Source of the DNA: Amborella trichopoda | Taxonomy: Eukaryota > Streptophyta > Magnoliopsida > Amborellales > Amborellaceae | Direction of reading: 5' to 3' | Length of the DNA stretch: 64,000 nt | NCBI RefSeq assembly: GCF_000471905.2 | Contig: NW_006497023.1 | Location: forward strand, 1,259,924-1,323,923 | Shown here: in pieces, positions 12,401-25,600 of the stretch | How the letters are laid out: each line of letters begins with the position of its first letter | Numbering within the stretch: position 1 is the first letter of the stretch | Notes under the pieces: model-generated | Seen by the model: only the letters and a program-made list of their open reading frames with translations | Database searches by the model: none | What the model was told of the DNA's origin: nothing | Position numbers and translations under genes: made by a program

Positions 12401-15400
12401 AATTAAGATAAATAGATATTCCGACAAGAAATGATGTCTCGATATTCACCTATTTTTATAAAATATTAGAAGTCCATTATATACTATCCCATTTTTTTGG
12501 GAATTCAATAAATAATATTTATAAGAATTCTAATAACTTTTTGAAATTTCTTTAAGTCCAATTGGGCTGATCAGAACTGGTTCTCGCGATGAACTATCTG
12601 GGTCACCGATCTGTTTTTTTTTTTTTAACATTAATTTGGGCTGAAGACCCACTTGGGATTTTCACACAAATTGATATTTTCTTGTTGAAGTTCGTTGATA
12701 TTCATATTGTTGTTTTATTGATTGTAAGGAAATAGTTGCAAAGAATAACGACTTACTAAATTTAGCCCAATTCCGAGACTTATTAATGATGGCCCATTCT
12801 ATGTGTGGATTTAATTGTTGCAAAGCTTCTTGCCTTGTGTGTGAATTAGAGCCATTTGTTAGAATAGAAATTAATTATTTTATCGACAAGAAATGAAAAG
12901 GTGTGATTTGTATAAGGTTGCAATATTAAACAATTAAAGCAAGTTGCACCACCAAATTTTATAATAAGATATAATTTTGGCGTAAAAAATTCTTAAGATC
13001 ATCTGAGAACCCATTTTTGTATCGAATTATAAAATTTTAGACTAAAAAAATGGTTCAAATCAAGTAGATCTACAGACATATGAAAATCTTGAAAATGGAC
13101 ATTCTAAATAATATGTTGCAAGACACTATTTTTGAGACTCAATTCTTTTTTTCTTTTTTTTTTTCATATTTATAGGTAATCAATTATAGGGTTTTCCAAC
13201 TTTAAAATAGCTTTTACCTTGGATTTGTCAAATGCACCTTAATTCTATAGTTTAAAGTTGCAACTTTATATAAATATTTTCAAGAAATGAATGTACCGCT
13301 CATTTTGTCTCTCTTAAATTTTCCTGCAGCATGGATTAGTATACAAGGTTTCATTTGGACCAAAAGCCTTTGTCATTGTGTCAGATCCCATTGTGGCTCG
13401 CCATATACTTCGTGAAAATATGTTTGGTTATGACAAGGTAAACTCTTTTTTCTTTTAAACACACTAAAATTTCATTTATTTTATGGGCTGTATTTCTTCT
13501 TTCTATTACTCTTTAGAATTATGAATATTCTATTATTTGTAAACATGACACACTAAGTTGTTTACTGAAGTTATATTTTTTCTTTTTTCTTTTTTTGTCT
13601 TAACCGTATAATAAACAACAATACCAATAGTGCTTTTCCCAAACAAGAGTGCTCTATTTCAGCCTGACATTAATCATAGCACTATGGCTCAAACATAATT
13701 TAGATTCTAGAGAAAGAGCATTAGTTGTAGCAAATTGGTTCAGATGTTGTATCGAGAATTTTGTGATTAGGATTTTTGAATTTGTTGAAAAACTTCATGA
13801 GGTAATATTGAGAGGGCCTCTGAGATGTACAAAATGGGTTTGGTAATAGATGGGGAAAATAGATAGCTAGATGGCTATTTGCATTTTTTATGTATCTTTA
13901 TTAATGGTTTCCCAAAAGGCTGGTTTGAAAAAAAGTAAACTCACGTCTCGAAACCTCGTGCAGAAAACACTTAGGGCATGGAAAATATCTATGGTGGCTC
14001 TAAATTCAATGTCCACTACTGAACTAAAAAAGGTGCAAATCGTGAGGATCAATAGACACTTGAAAATTGACGGTCTAGATTATGTGCTATAATATACAAT
14101 ATTTTTATGGCTGGAAATCCTAATTTTTTCACAGCCATAATGTTCAAGGTCATAATTTTTTCACAGCCATATCAAAACTATAATTTTTGGTGAGCTTTGA
14201 TGACCGTTTATCCATAAGGCCTGAGCTTTATTTTAACCTTTTCCAAAAGTTAATTGCAATATTGATGGAGGATCAAGAGCTTGAGAGCTTGGCCTTAGAG
14301 TGGGCTATGGGATGGATGAACTCCTAAGCAAGTATTTAGGTCCCCCAAAAAGGGCAATGGGGTAAATTCATTAAAAGATTCCACCTAAAATTGGCTTCTT
14401 GGATGACAAAGTTTCTTTATTGGAGGAAAGATCGCCTAATAAAATCCGCTCCTTCAAATCTCCTAGTATAGTCAATGGCCATCTTCTTTATGCCAAGGTC
14501 AATATTCAATAGTGATGGGTAGAAGGAGATGAAAAAGAAATTGTCAAACGTCCCAAATCTTGATGGGTAGTGTTGTTGGATTATATATCAAAGAAAGCGA
14601 AGGGTTTTCTAGAATGATTGAGAATAGCTCTTTTTTTTCTTCATATGTTCTTATGGCTATGAAACCATGTTTTATAAAGAGATGAAAGGAAACTATTCTC
14701 CAACGTTCGGCTTTCTTTCTTAGAATCTCTAAGAAGTGACTCTCAATTTCTAAGAGATAGGAGAATTATTCACAATCTATTAGATTAGAGATTAAAATAT
14801 CTCTAAATTATTTTTTAAAAAATAATAATTATATAAAATATTTTTATAAAAATATTAATTAGATAAATAAAAAAATATATGGTAAATATAAGGCCCCATG
14901 ACCACATATGTACCAATATCTCCCACTTGACCACGAGAGCTGAATATATAAATATCTATTAAAGTTTGTACCGCTTAAGGGATTTAACCTTTATGAGCAT
15001 ATTTTTGTCATGAAGTTGTTATATACCAGTACAATTATATGTCTCATGATCCAAAAATTATCCAAGGTCTTGTCATGGGTTTTTTTATGCTAATGTGGCT
15101 TTCCTCTCATGACCAAGAAGTTCCTAAGTCCCATTAAAGTTACGTGCTTTGAAATATTTAAGCACTTAGTCCTTTTGTCAAACGGTCTGCAATTATACCC
15201 ATTGATGGTAAATAACTCACAGTCATCTTATTCTTTTCAATTATTATGATAGTCAATTTAATGGACTTGCCTTGGAGCTATAACCTCCATTTCTAATTAA
15301 TTGGCAGCCTAATTATCACAAAAAATGTTAATTGGTCGGTAGGCTCTATCTAGCTTCAAATCTTTTATAAAGCGTATATTCTAAATGCTATAAAGTAGTA

Positions 15401-18400
15401 GCAATGCTGTAAGCAATATACTCAGCTTCCATAATATGTCGAGCTGCACAACTTTGTTTCTTGCTTGACAAAAAAACACATTCGAAGAGGAATTCATGTC
15501 CTGAGATTGATTTTCTATCATCTGGGTCTCTTGCAAAGTTTGCCTCGGAGTACTCAATAACCTATAAACTTTCAGCTTAAAAGGTAAAGTAATTGTAGTT
15601 ATTGTGTTATGAAAGGGAAAGTACCACTGCATAGAAGGCTATGTTAGACAATATAATGATTTCTTAAATTTGTATACTTGATCGTTTTGCCCTTTAATTA
15701 CATATCCTTTTAGTTGCTTCATATAAATATCTTTTTTAAATTCTCAAATCAAGAAAGCGGTTTTAAAATCTATTTGAAATAATTCTAAATTATGCAACTA
15801 ATACCAGGATAATCTTAATATATGAAAATTTGGTTAGAAAATAAGTTATACATAATCTATACCCTTCCTTTGGGTAAATCTCTTAGCTACCAATCTAGCT
15901 TTATACTTTTCTATGGATCCATTTGCATTAAGCTTTTTTTTTAGATCTATTTGCAACTAATGATTTTTCTATCCACACTTGATTCCTTTTAATATAATCA
16001 ATTTAATTATTCATGGCTAATATCCACTCAGTTGAGTCATGTAAGCTAGTACTTCATTGCAGCTTTGAGATTCATCTATGTTATCCTCACTTCTTAGAGA
16101 ATAATTATATTCATTCATGATTACACAAAATTCCTATAATGTAGTAGATGGGAATCTAGTTCTTTCATGTTAATCTGGTAAACTATATTATAATGAACCA
16201 TTCTCTCCAATTGTAGACCGAGACTGAGTAATAGGGTCTTTTATCTTTATCAATTTCATATAAGTCAATAGGCTCTTAATGTATATTCATAATCAATATT
16301 TTATAAAAAATGAGCATCACGACTCTGTACTAAGGATGTAGTATCATGGTTATAAAATCTGTACCTTTTAAAATTTTATAAATAACCTGTAAATGAGTAT
16401 TTAATAGTTTTATTTTATAGGTTATCTTTATTTTGTGGTAGTATGAGTACATGTGTCCAAGAATCCTAAATTTTAAAAATACTAATTCCCAGTTTCCTAC
16501 CAGTCCATAACTCATAAGGAATCAAGTCTATGGCTTTAATTGGAACACAATTAATAATATATGTTGCAATGTTGAGAACCTTACTCCTAAAATAAGGTGA
16601 TAAATCTGAATGACTCATCATAGACCTAACCATATCCATTAGAGTTTCATTTCTTCTTTTAGCTACACCATAATATTATGATGTATATGGCATAGTATTT
16701 TGGTAAATTACAGCATGCTCCTTATAAAACTCGATAAGTAAATTAGAGCACCATTCATCACCCCTATTTGTTCTAAGGATTTTAATATGCATTTCTAGCT
16801 AATTTTCTACCTTAACTTTATATTTTTAAAATGTTTCTAACACATTTGATTGCTTACTAATTAACTATATATACCCATAACGAGAATAAGTATTTAAAAA
16901 TGTTATGATATATTCCATAACTCTATGTGTTTTTATATTTATGGCCTATATATATCAAAGGTTTCTTAGCTAATTAAACATAAATATGATGCATCTGCAA
17001 AATACATGGCTCACATGTTTTGAAAACAATTTCCCTTAACTTGAAAAGTAAGCATCTCTTAACCATTTTGTTCTTTTTATCTTTATTTACGTGTCCCAAT
17101 CTTAAATGTCGTAAATACAAATATGAGCATCAAATTAAGCACCCATATAACCAGAACAAGGGGAATTTTCATTAATATTCAATCGATACAAATAGTTAAG
17201 TTTAGTATAATACACAAATGCTCGACGATGTTTACCAATGGTGATACAACCAGAAGTGAACCATAACGCATATCCTTTGTCGTCTAGCTTTGGAACAGGA
17301 ATCAAATGCAATAAAGTATTAGTAAGTAGGACATTCATTTTCCTAGGTTGACACAACTTGTAAATACCGACGTCAAGCATATTATAATTATCATTCTCCA
17401 TATAAATCCATTGGTTACTAGTTGTGATCTCCCTCAATTTTGTGAATCTATCATTGGTCCTTGAAACATGTCATGTGGAAGCTGAGTCGACCTGCTATTT
17501 CTTCAAGTCATGGTCAACAACCAATGATTTTGATATTATATAAATCAAGTCATATATTGTTATTTTGAGTATTGTTGTTATTCTAGTTCCTATTTTTATT
17601 TTTCAGCTTAAGACAAGTAACTTTGATGTGTAAATTCATGTACAATAAAAAAATGTCTTATCAATGTGCTTCCTTTATTTTTAAATATTTCGATATTTCC
17701 CTTGTTTCTATTGTTATTGCTCTCATTATTATTAAGTTTCATGGGATTTTGGGGAAAAAGAATTTTGAGCAAATTAGAGCTCATTTGACTTTTTTCTCAT
17801 TCTTCTCTTTAGTTTCATTGTTGAGGTGCACGAGAAGATTCAACATAATCATCTATTGTGCAGAGTGATTCAAAGCAATCATAATTCTCAAGATGGATAG
17901 AGATTGTTTAGGACAATGGACATTTGCATGTGATCAGAGCTAGATTCCCATGCATTGTAATTTTGTTGACATGCTCGGTCATGGAGTCTATTTCTTTCAT
18001 CCTACAACTATTATACTTTTCAAGTAGGAGTTGGACATGGGTCTCAAAAGTAGTCTCATACTTCTCAAATAGGGTATCCATCATACTTTGAGCTATAGCA
18101 AAAGATTAAAGAAAGCAGAGACACATTATCCACTTGCAAACCCCAGTCACCTCCACTGCTTTCCCAGCCACCTTCACCTGTTGCAAACCCCAGCCTTCTA
18201 CACCTCCTCCAAGCTAAGCCTTCACCATTTTGCAAGGTTATCTTTGCTCAAAGCCGCCTTCATTGCTGCTCAAAGGCACTGGTTGTAACCCCTTTGCTTT
18301 CCTCAAACACAACGGCAACCACCGGAGTGCATTGAGGGCAGCGATTTTTTAGCAGATTTCAGCGTTTCTTCCTTGGATATGAGTTTTCTTATCAGCTCTG

Positions 18401-19600
18401 AGCTTTCCTTAGATTTATCATTTTGTTTCCTTTTTATTCCCTTTGTTTCTCCCTTCTTTTTTTTTTTCCCCTCTCCTCTTTTGTTTCTACTGTTTCTTTT
18501 GTTTCTTTTATCATTTTTCTCTAAGCTTTCTTCCTCTTTGTTTTCTCCTACCTTAGGTTTTTCTCGCTCTTCTTCTTTCATCCCTCTCCCGTCTTTCTTT
18601 TCTCTCCCTTCTCTACCCCTTTCCTTTCTCTGTTCTCTTTTTGTTTGAGTTTCCAGGGAGTGAGAAAGAGCTAGACAGAGAGAGAACTCCTTGGTGATTG
18701 GTTGAGGATGGGGATCCCTCTCCCCCTCCCCTGCCCCTTTCTTCCTCCTTTCATTTTTCATCTTTTCTCTCCATTTCCATCCTCTCTCTTGTGCCATCTC
18801 TTTCATCCCTCGTTTTCGTCTTGGCTTCTGCCTTCTTCTTGACCCCTCTCTTTTTGTCCTTGTCTCATCCTCCCTAACTAGTTTAATGCCTAAGTTGGGG
18901 TGTGCCCTTGGCTTTGGCACCATGTCGTGGATTTCCTTAGGTCCTCAGGGTTTCTTCTACGGATTGGAAAATCCTTGTATTAAGCTACTATAGGTTAACG
19001 CTTAAGATGAGACTTTTCATTGGGAACCTTGTCGCGGAGGTTGGAGTTCCTTTGGGGCTCTAATTTTCTTGTTTGTGGCCTAGTAGAATTTTGGGGAGAT
19101 GACTATGATTCTCTCACCTCTTTCGTGCTTCTCTTGGTCCTCTCATGTCCTTACTCAAGCATTTTTTTTTCTTTGGCCTCCTTTCCTGCTCTTTTCCCTC
19201 TTTATCTTTTTTGTCCTTTTGATGGGCCACGGTTTCAGTAGTAGTACCCTAACTGCAGACTGGTGTAGGTTGTTGGTTGTCACGACTATGTGGAGATCGT
19301 TGATAGGGATGCACACTCTTTGGGCTACTTGTTGGAAGTTGGAGCTTGGAAGTTTTGTTTTGAGAAGTTGAGGCTTTTGTGAGTTTTGTTTGGATCAGTT
19401 GGTACCTGTAAATCTGGTGTAAGATTGGTGTGGGTTTTGGGTTTGGTGTGTTCTAGGAGTTAGGTTTGGTCAATCTTGGATCTAGGGAGTGCTCCTCCCT
19501 ATTTCTTCATCTTGTACTTTTGTATTTAGGAACTTTACTCCACCATCTAATAAATATTACTATTACCATTTTCAAAAAAAGAAGAGACACTGTCTTTTTA

Positions 19601-19643
<43 letters not shown>

Positions 19644-22600
19644 CCTACTTACTAATNNNNNNNNNNNNNNNNNNNNTCTGTGCGTGCATGTGTGTGGTTG
19701 TTTGTAGGCATGTGAAAAGACCATAATTTCTTCACAAGCCTTGGGGTTAAATAAGATTTTAGGAGTGCGTTATTATAAAAAAGATGAATATTTACCCACA
19801 CAATGATTCTAAGTGTCAAACTATTAATTATTTGTCTGTGCACGTGCGTGTGTGTGCATGCAAACGTGCATAATTATACACATATACATAACTTGTCGAG
19901 TTGATGCGTAAGGCACATCCTCTTCTTTCTTTTCCCTTTTTCTTTTTTTCTTTTTTTGGTTAAGGCTGCAGTTTGTATAGAGTCAAGGCTCTAAACAATT
20001 AAAGTAAAGCGTACCTTCAGATAGTGTCGAGAAATGTGGTTTCCATACTGCAAATCTTTGTGATAGCCTTAAAATATATTCTCATATTTAATTATAAAAT
20101 TTAAAGCTTAAAAAATAGTGTAGATTGAGCAGATCTATAAAAACTTAAAAAGTCTTGAAAATTGACAGTCAAAAAATGTGATGCAAGATGCACTATTTCT
20201 AAACCTTAAAATTCATTTTTTTTCTCATATCCATGCATCTTGATGTCGAGATGATCAATTTGAAGATATTTGAGCATAAAAAAAAAATCTTCTTGTGATT
20301 TTTTTAGGTGGGCTCTAATTTGATTGTTTAGAGCATCAACCCTATATTAACTTTTCCCTTTGGTTAATACCACACTTCATCTTACTTCCAAAGTTTTGTT
20401 CATGTATTTCAGTTCAATCATGTCAAGGGTTAGGTTCAATTCTTCTCCATCAGCATCATCGTCAAAGCCATTCCTAACTAATTGGGTTGGCTACACGAAT
20501 CCTGATCTATCATTCTACTTTATTAAGAGTCATACCCCTAGTCAGGTTATGTCCCTATATTTTTTCTCACTACTCTACTTGAACTAACTTGCATCTTCTA
20601 ACAGGTGTTGTACTGGGTTTGCGTTATACATGGTCAGCTCACTTAAAGTCTACATTTTCTCATCTTATCGCCTATTAGTGCCACACCTAAATTCTCCTTA
20701 ATAAATTTTCTTCGAATTTTATCCCTTATTGTCTTGTCACTCATCCATCTCAACATCCTCATCTCATCTACACTCAATCTCATCTCATCTACACTCAATC
20801 TATAGTTATGTTGTTTCTTGAATGTTTGACATTTTGCCCCATAAAAGCAAAGTTGGACTCACAACTATCTTTTAGAACTTGCCCTTCAGCTTCATAGGTG
20901 TGTGGCACTTACATAAAACTCCTGTTGTATATATTTACTTCGCCCTTCCTCATTTTTTCTATTTTTCTAGATTATCGATCCAAGATATTGAAAATGAACT
21001 CTTTTTATATTTCTTTACCATCAATATGGAACTAATTCAGTATCCATTCAGAAAATATTAAGTTCCTCGTATTTGCCCCTATTATAATTAAGGGATTGTA
21101 TACAATGAGACCATTTACCTTTAATACAAGTGGTCATAATTACTTACAACCATTCGATGTGAAATTTCACAATATCTTTATTTGTCACAAAGTTAGAGAA
21201 ATTTTTTTTTTGAAGTTTGAGCTTGATGAATAAAATAATTACATTCACCCAATTTTACATCCTTAATGGTCAAGATCAATGTTTAAAAACTTGGTGATCC
21301 AATCCGAAATTGGCCGATCCAAATCGAGTATCAGCTGGATCGTTCGTTATCTATCTACAAAATAGGATCCGGCTATTTTTTACTAAAAATATTACGAAAT
21401 CGATTGATGACATCAGGAACCAGTTTTGTGACATCACTAATCAGACACATCATCAGTCATGACATCACATTTTCTACCTTTTGATTGACATTTTTTAGAC
21501 ACATCAATAGTGATGATGTCATATTTTCGACCTTTTGACCTACTTTTTTTTTCTTGTTAACAAAGATACGTAGTGTACTACCACCAAAAAGTGATTTTCC
21601 ACCTTTTAACCTACACTTTTTTTGGTTAAGAAAAACGTGGTGTACTACCACCAAAAAGTCATCCAAGACATATGTGTACTTCTCTTTCTCCCGCATAAAT
21701 TGTTCCACATTATTCAATAAATTGGAAATCTAAATTTAGTGTCCAAAAAATTAGAAACACTTGTTGGGGTAAATAAAGTCCGACCATTGAAGTATAGGGT
21801 TAGTAATACTAGCTCATAGGGATATTTAAAAACTAAAAAACTAATACTAGTTTATGGCACATTTAAAAAGTAAAACTTAATACTAGTTTACTGGATATTT
21901 TAAAACAAAAAATAATACTAGCTCGTGAGATATTTTTTTATTAAAAAAAAATAGTTCATAGGGCACCTTTAATCCTTACACCCACTTCATAATTTATTTT
22001 CAAGTTGCTTTATCTATTATTCCATATTGTAAATATGAATTTATTTATTTATTTTAATTTTATTAAAATATGACTGCAAACCTGAGTTTTTTAAATTCTA
22101 TATTTTTTGTCTATACTAATTATTACATATTAGAATTAGTTTTTTTGAGGGTCGTACCTTTGTTTTCTCTCTATTAATCAAAAGGTCCAAAGTTATTATG
22201 CACTTCTTTTTTTTTCACTGTAAATTTGAGTAAGAGAGATTCTTTTTATTGCAATGAGTTGCATTTTATATTTTATTTGACTATAAAATTAATTTAATGG
22301 ATAACATACACTACAATACGATACAAGTTTTTAGTACTTATGCATTTTCAATAAACTAATAAAAACTCTAATGCAATACCACTCTTTTTTTCTAAAACCC
22401 AAAAAAAACCAGATTTCAAAAAATTGTAATAACCTCTTATAAAATTCTTAATAGAGCTATTTTCTAATTGCTAGTGGAAAAATATTTTTTGAAGATTTTT
22501 TAATATCATAACATTGAAATTAATGTCACTGATATAAATGAATGGTTAACGCAACCGACATCTAGACATAAAAATAACATCTCAGATTCTAACTATTCAC

Positions 22601-25600
22601 TTATTTTTACAAAGTAATGAAAGTACATAATGCACTACTTTTAATTTCTTTTAGAAACTAAAAGAACATTATTTTTAAAAATTTCTAATAATTTTTTGAA
22701 AAAAAATTTGAGATAAAAATTATCGATTTTATCTATTCTCTGATCCCATCCGTCGATTCTCTTATCCGACACCCATCCGTTTTCTTAAACCTCAGTGACC
22801 ACCTTGTACCAAAGGTATTGGGTGTTATTGTATACTTTCCCCTCATTAAACTTGCATTTTATATCCTCGTATTATTGTGAGGTTTGTACTCTTGCAACTA
22901 TGAAATTTGAGAGTTCGTGCATAGCCAACTTCTAAGCATCATGTTCCTTACTTGTTTTGTTATTGTGATATGCAGGGAATTCTTGCAGATATCTTGGAGC
23001 CAATAATGGGAAAGGGACTTGTACCTGCTGATCTTGATACTTGGAAGAAGAGGAGAAAGGGTATTGTTTTTTCTTTTTCTGTTTTCTCAACTGGAGGAAA
23101 GGTTGTCACACATGAAACTTTTTAGGCTGGACAATGATTGTTCTTCCAAGTTCTAATATTTTTTACAATATCACAAAAGCTGTGGATTTGTTGCTTCTAT
23201 ATATTTGATACATAGATCACATTTACGAAATATTAGTTTGGGATATTCATTTTCTGTTGGTTCTAAACAAAATTTATTTTATTCCTGCTTGTGCAAGAAA
23301 ATGTGGTTCTTTTACTGCTAATTGATTGGATCACAAGCTACTGCTAATTGATTGGATCAGCGTTAAGTGTCATGGAATTGGTGAATGTCTCAAGTGATGG
23401 GGAAGTTTAGTAATAATGAAGACATCTTGCAAGAAATGTTGATACGAAAATTCAATTTTATGAATTTTTGATGAACTACAAGGTTTAAAGTCTTTTGAAA
23501 ATTTAAGTCTGATAGGTTTTTATACTCTAATTGTTATGGTTTTTATTCCGAAAGATTTTGTGATAACTGTATGAGAAATTATGTTATGAAAAAATATAGG
23601 GGGGCTCGAGGAGCGTCTGTTTGGAATTGCTTCCAGTGCTTTTGTGCCTGTAGGATACTCCAATCTAACTTTTACAAATTATACTGCATATTACTTCTTA
23701 TAAGTAGAACTGTACAAAATTACTTGAAAAAAAACTGGTATTTAATTGTTATTTGAATAAGTTAGGTATTAGTGATATCCTTCTGTTCCAGCTTAACCAT
23801 TCTCTTGGTATTTGTTCTTCTTAATGGTGGTTTATTTTCTTTTGATTCTTCTTTTGTGCATGTCAACAATGGGAACTCAGGGTTATGGTGGTTGTAAGTG
23901 GGTAGGCAGAGTCCCCTTCTATCCCTTTATCTCATGTTCAGTTAGAGGGCGAGGTCATGATCACTCCAACTCTTATGAGATGCATGTCCCATCTTTAATA
24001 GAGTAGTTATTAATGTATCCATGTACTTCTAAATAATGAACGATTTTTGCCTACTATTTTACACTTTATCTTTCTGGTTTTGCGTTGGTCCTTTAGCTGT
24101 GATGACCAATTCATACTTATACAGCTCATTAGCATTACACCATCTTTGTGTTCACCTATGCTCATTACAATGGGATGAATTTTACAAAATCAAATCCTAT
24201 ATCTGTAGCATTGTCAAAAACCTGCAACATGATTTTGCTCCAAGGGTAATATTCATTAGCCACGATAGGGTATCGGATGGGTGGAGAAGCATAGGTTTGA
24301 TGGATAGAGTTCAAATGAATGCTGCTTTTTTCTTGGGAATTTTAATCAGGCGGTTTTCTTGGACATGTGGAATGGGGATGCTCCTCTCAGGCTCATCGTC
24401 CCTTTGCTGGGGAGAATAGCTACTCTTGGCTTTGCCCGTTCATCTGATTGTGGGAAGCTTTGTATTATTTTACGTGACAAAGTTGCTTTGAGTGGGAGAT
24501 GACAAGACCGTAGGAGTCACTGCATTGTGTATTTGAAATCAGCCATTTTTCAGAAAGTTTAGTTAGGGTAAATTAAGTGAATGCATGTAACAAACAATTT
24601 TCTTCATTGCCAAGAGATCCACTGGAACATAAGCAAAGCTTTGTTGGTCATCAGAAAATAGTTATCTAGTATTTGAAAACTTGTTGGTTGGAGCTTTAAA
24701 ACAGGTGAGATCATAAGAAATGAATTGCAGTAACAAGCATGATGTGCAGTTTTTGAGGTTTGTCTCACTTCTTTGAAAAGTAAAAAGATCATGTGAGATT
24801 TCCGAAGGGAGCTGCTGCCTGGTTCAAGGTAAATTAAATAGGCAAGAATGGAGGTAGTAACAGGCACATGGTGTTAATGATCCCAAGAATTGCATGTCAA
24901 ATAATTGGTGGCATTTAGGCTGGTACAGTCCCATGATATTATGCGTGCTTTACATGAGCTGACTTACTATCACTGAAAAGTGAGAACAACCATAGGTTTG
25001 TTAACCATCAACAAATGCAAGAATCTGACTGATAAAAAAAACTTTAATAGCTTTGCCCATTCCATAGGATAATATTGGAGGAATCATGTTAAACGGTAAT
25101 CAGTCATTTGTGGAAGAGTCATTTCAGAGAACCATGGTGGCAGGAAATTAGGGCATGACTTGAGATTGGAAAGGGATTACCTGGATAGGAAGATGGAAAA
25201 ATGCTTGTCTTTTTTGTTTATGAATGAAATCCAGTCGATCATTTTATTTCTTCAATGCTAATTTTCGTTTTTCTTAATCTTGTGACTGTATTCATATTTG
25301 ACATTTGTGAATCGCATATTCCAAAAAGTTGGAAGAAAGCTACGTACATCTGATTGTGGCCACTTATGTTGTATTCTTTTACATTGATAGCCACACATTT
25401 TGTCCACCATTCTTGGCAATAACTGAATTCTTCAAGATGTATCATGGCATAAATCCTATGATTACTATGAGCTTGTAAACGAGAGATGGCTCATGAGGCC
25501 TTTAAACCCGTTACCATTTCTAGATGGATGTCAAACTGCTATCACTACTCATTGTTCATTAGGTTATAATACCTACGACCTTGAATACTGAGGTTTCATG

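Larger units (their letters stand above)
4585..13329 (+). other. Intron 2 of the P450 gene (8.7 kb)
   Basis: GTCTCT to GCAG. It is packed with small non-coding elements listed separately (6110..6915, 6492..6884, 7021..7472, 7540..8030, 8187..9029, 9265..9600, 9631..10610, 10707..10975, 12085..12112, 12897..13281). Stretches between them, such as 4600..6100 and 11000..12080, are AT-rich with no gene that I can support. Confidence 0.75.
13438..22975 (+). other. Intron 3 of the P450 gene (9.5 kb)
   Basis: GTAAAC to TGCAG. It contains a decayed copia element, a retroposon-like insertion, an assembly gap, MITE copy C and an RTE-LINE tail (listed separately). 13985..14110 is a further degenerate MITE core (ACTTGAAAATTGACGGTC). 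20900..22900 is A/T-rich with short direct repeats and no supportable gene. Confidence 0.7.

Noticed and set aside
18303..18923. 206-codon minus-strand frame rich in Lys, Arg and Glu
   Set aside because: Complement of a pyrimidine-rich tract; no domain and no splice context.
24036..24419. 127-codon open frame in intron 4
   Set aside because: No recognised domain and no splice-compatible link to the P450 exons.
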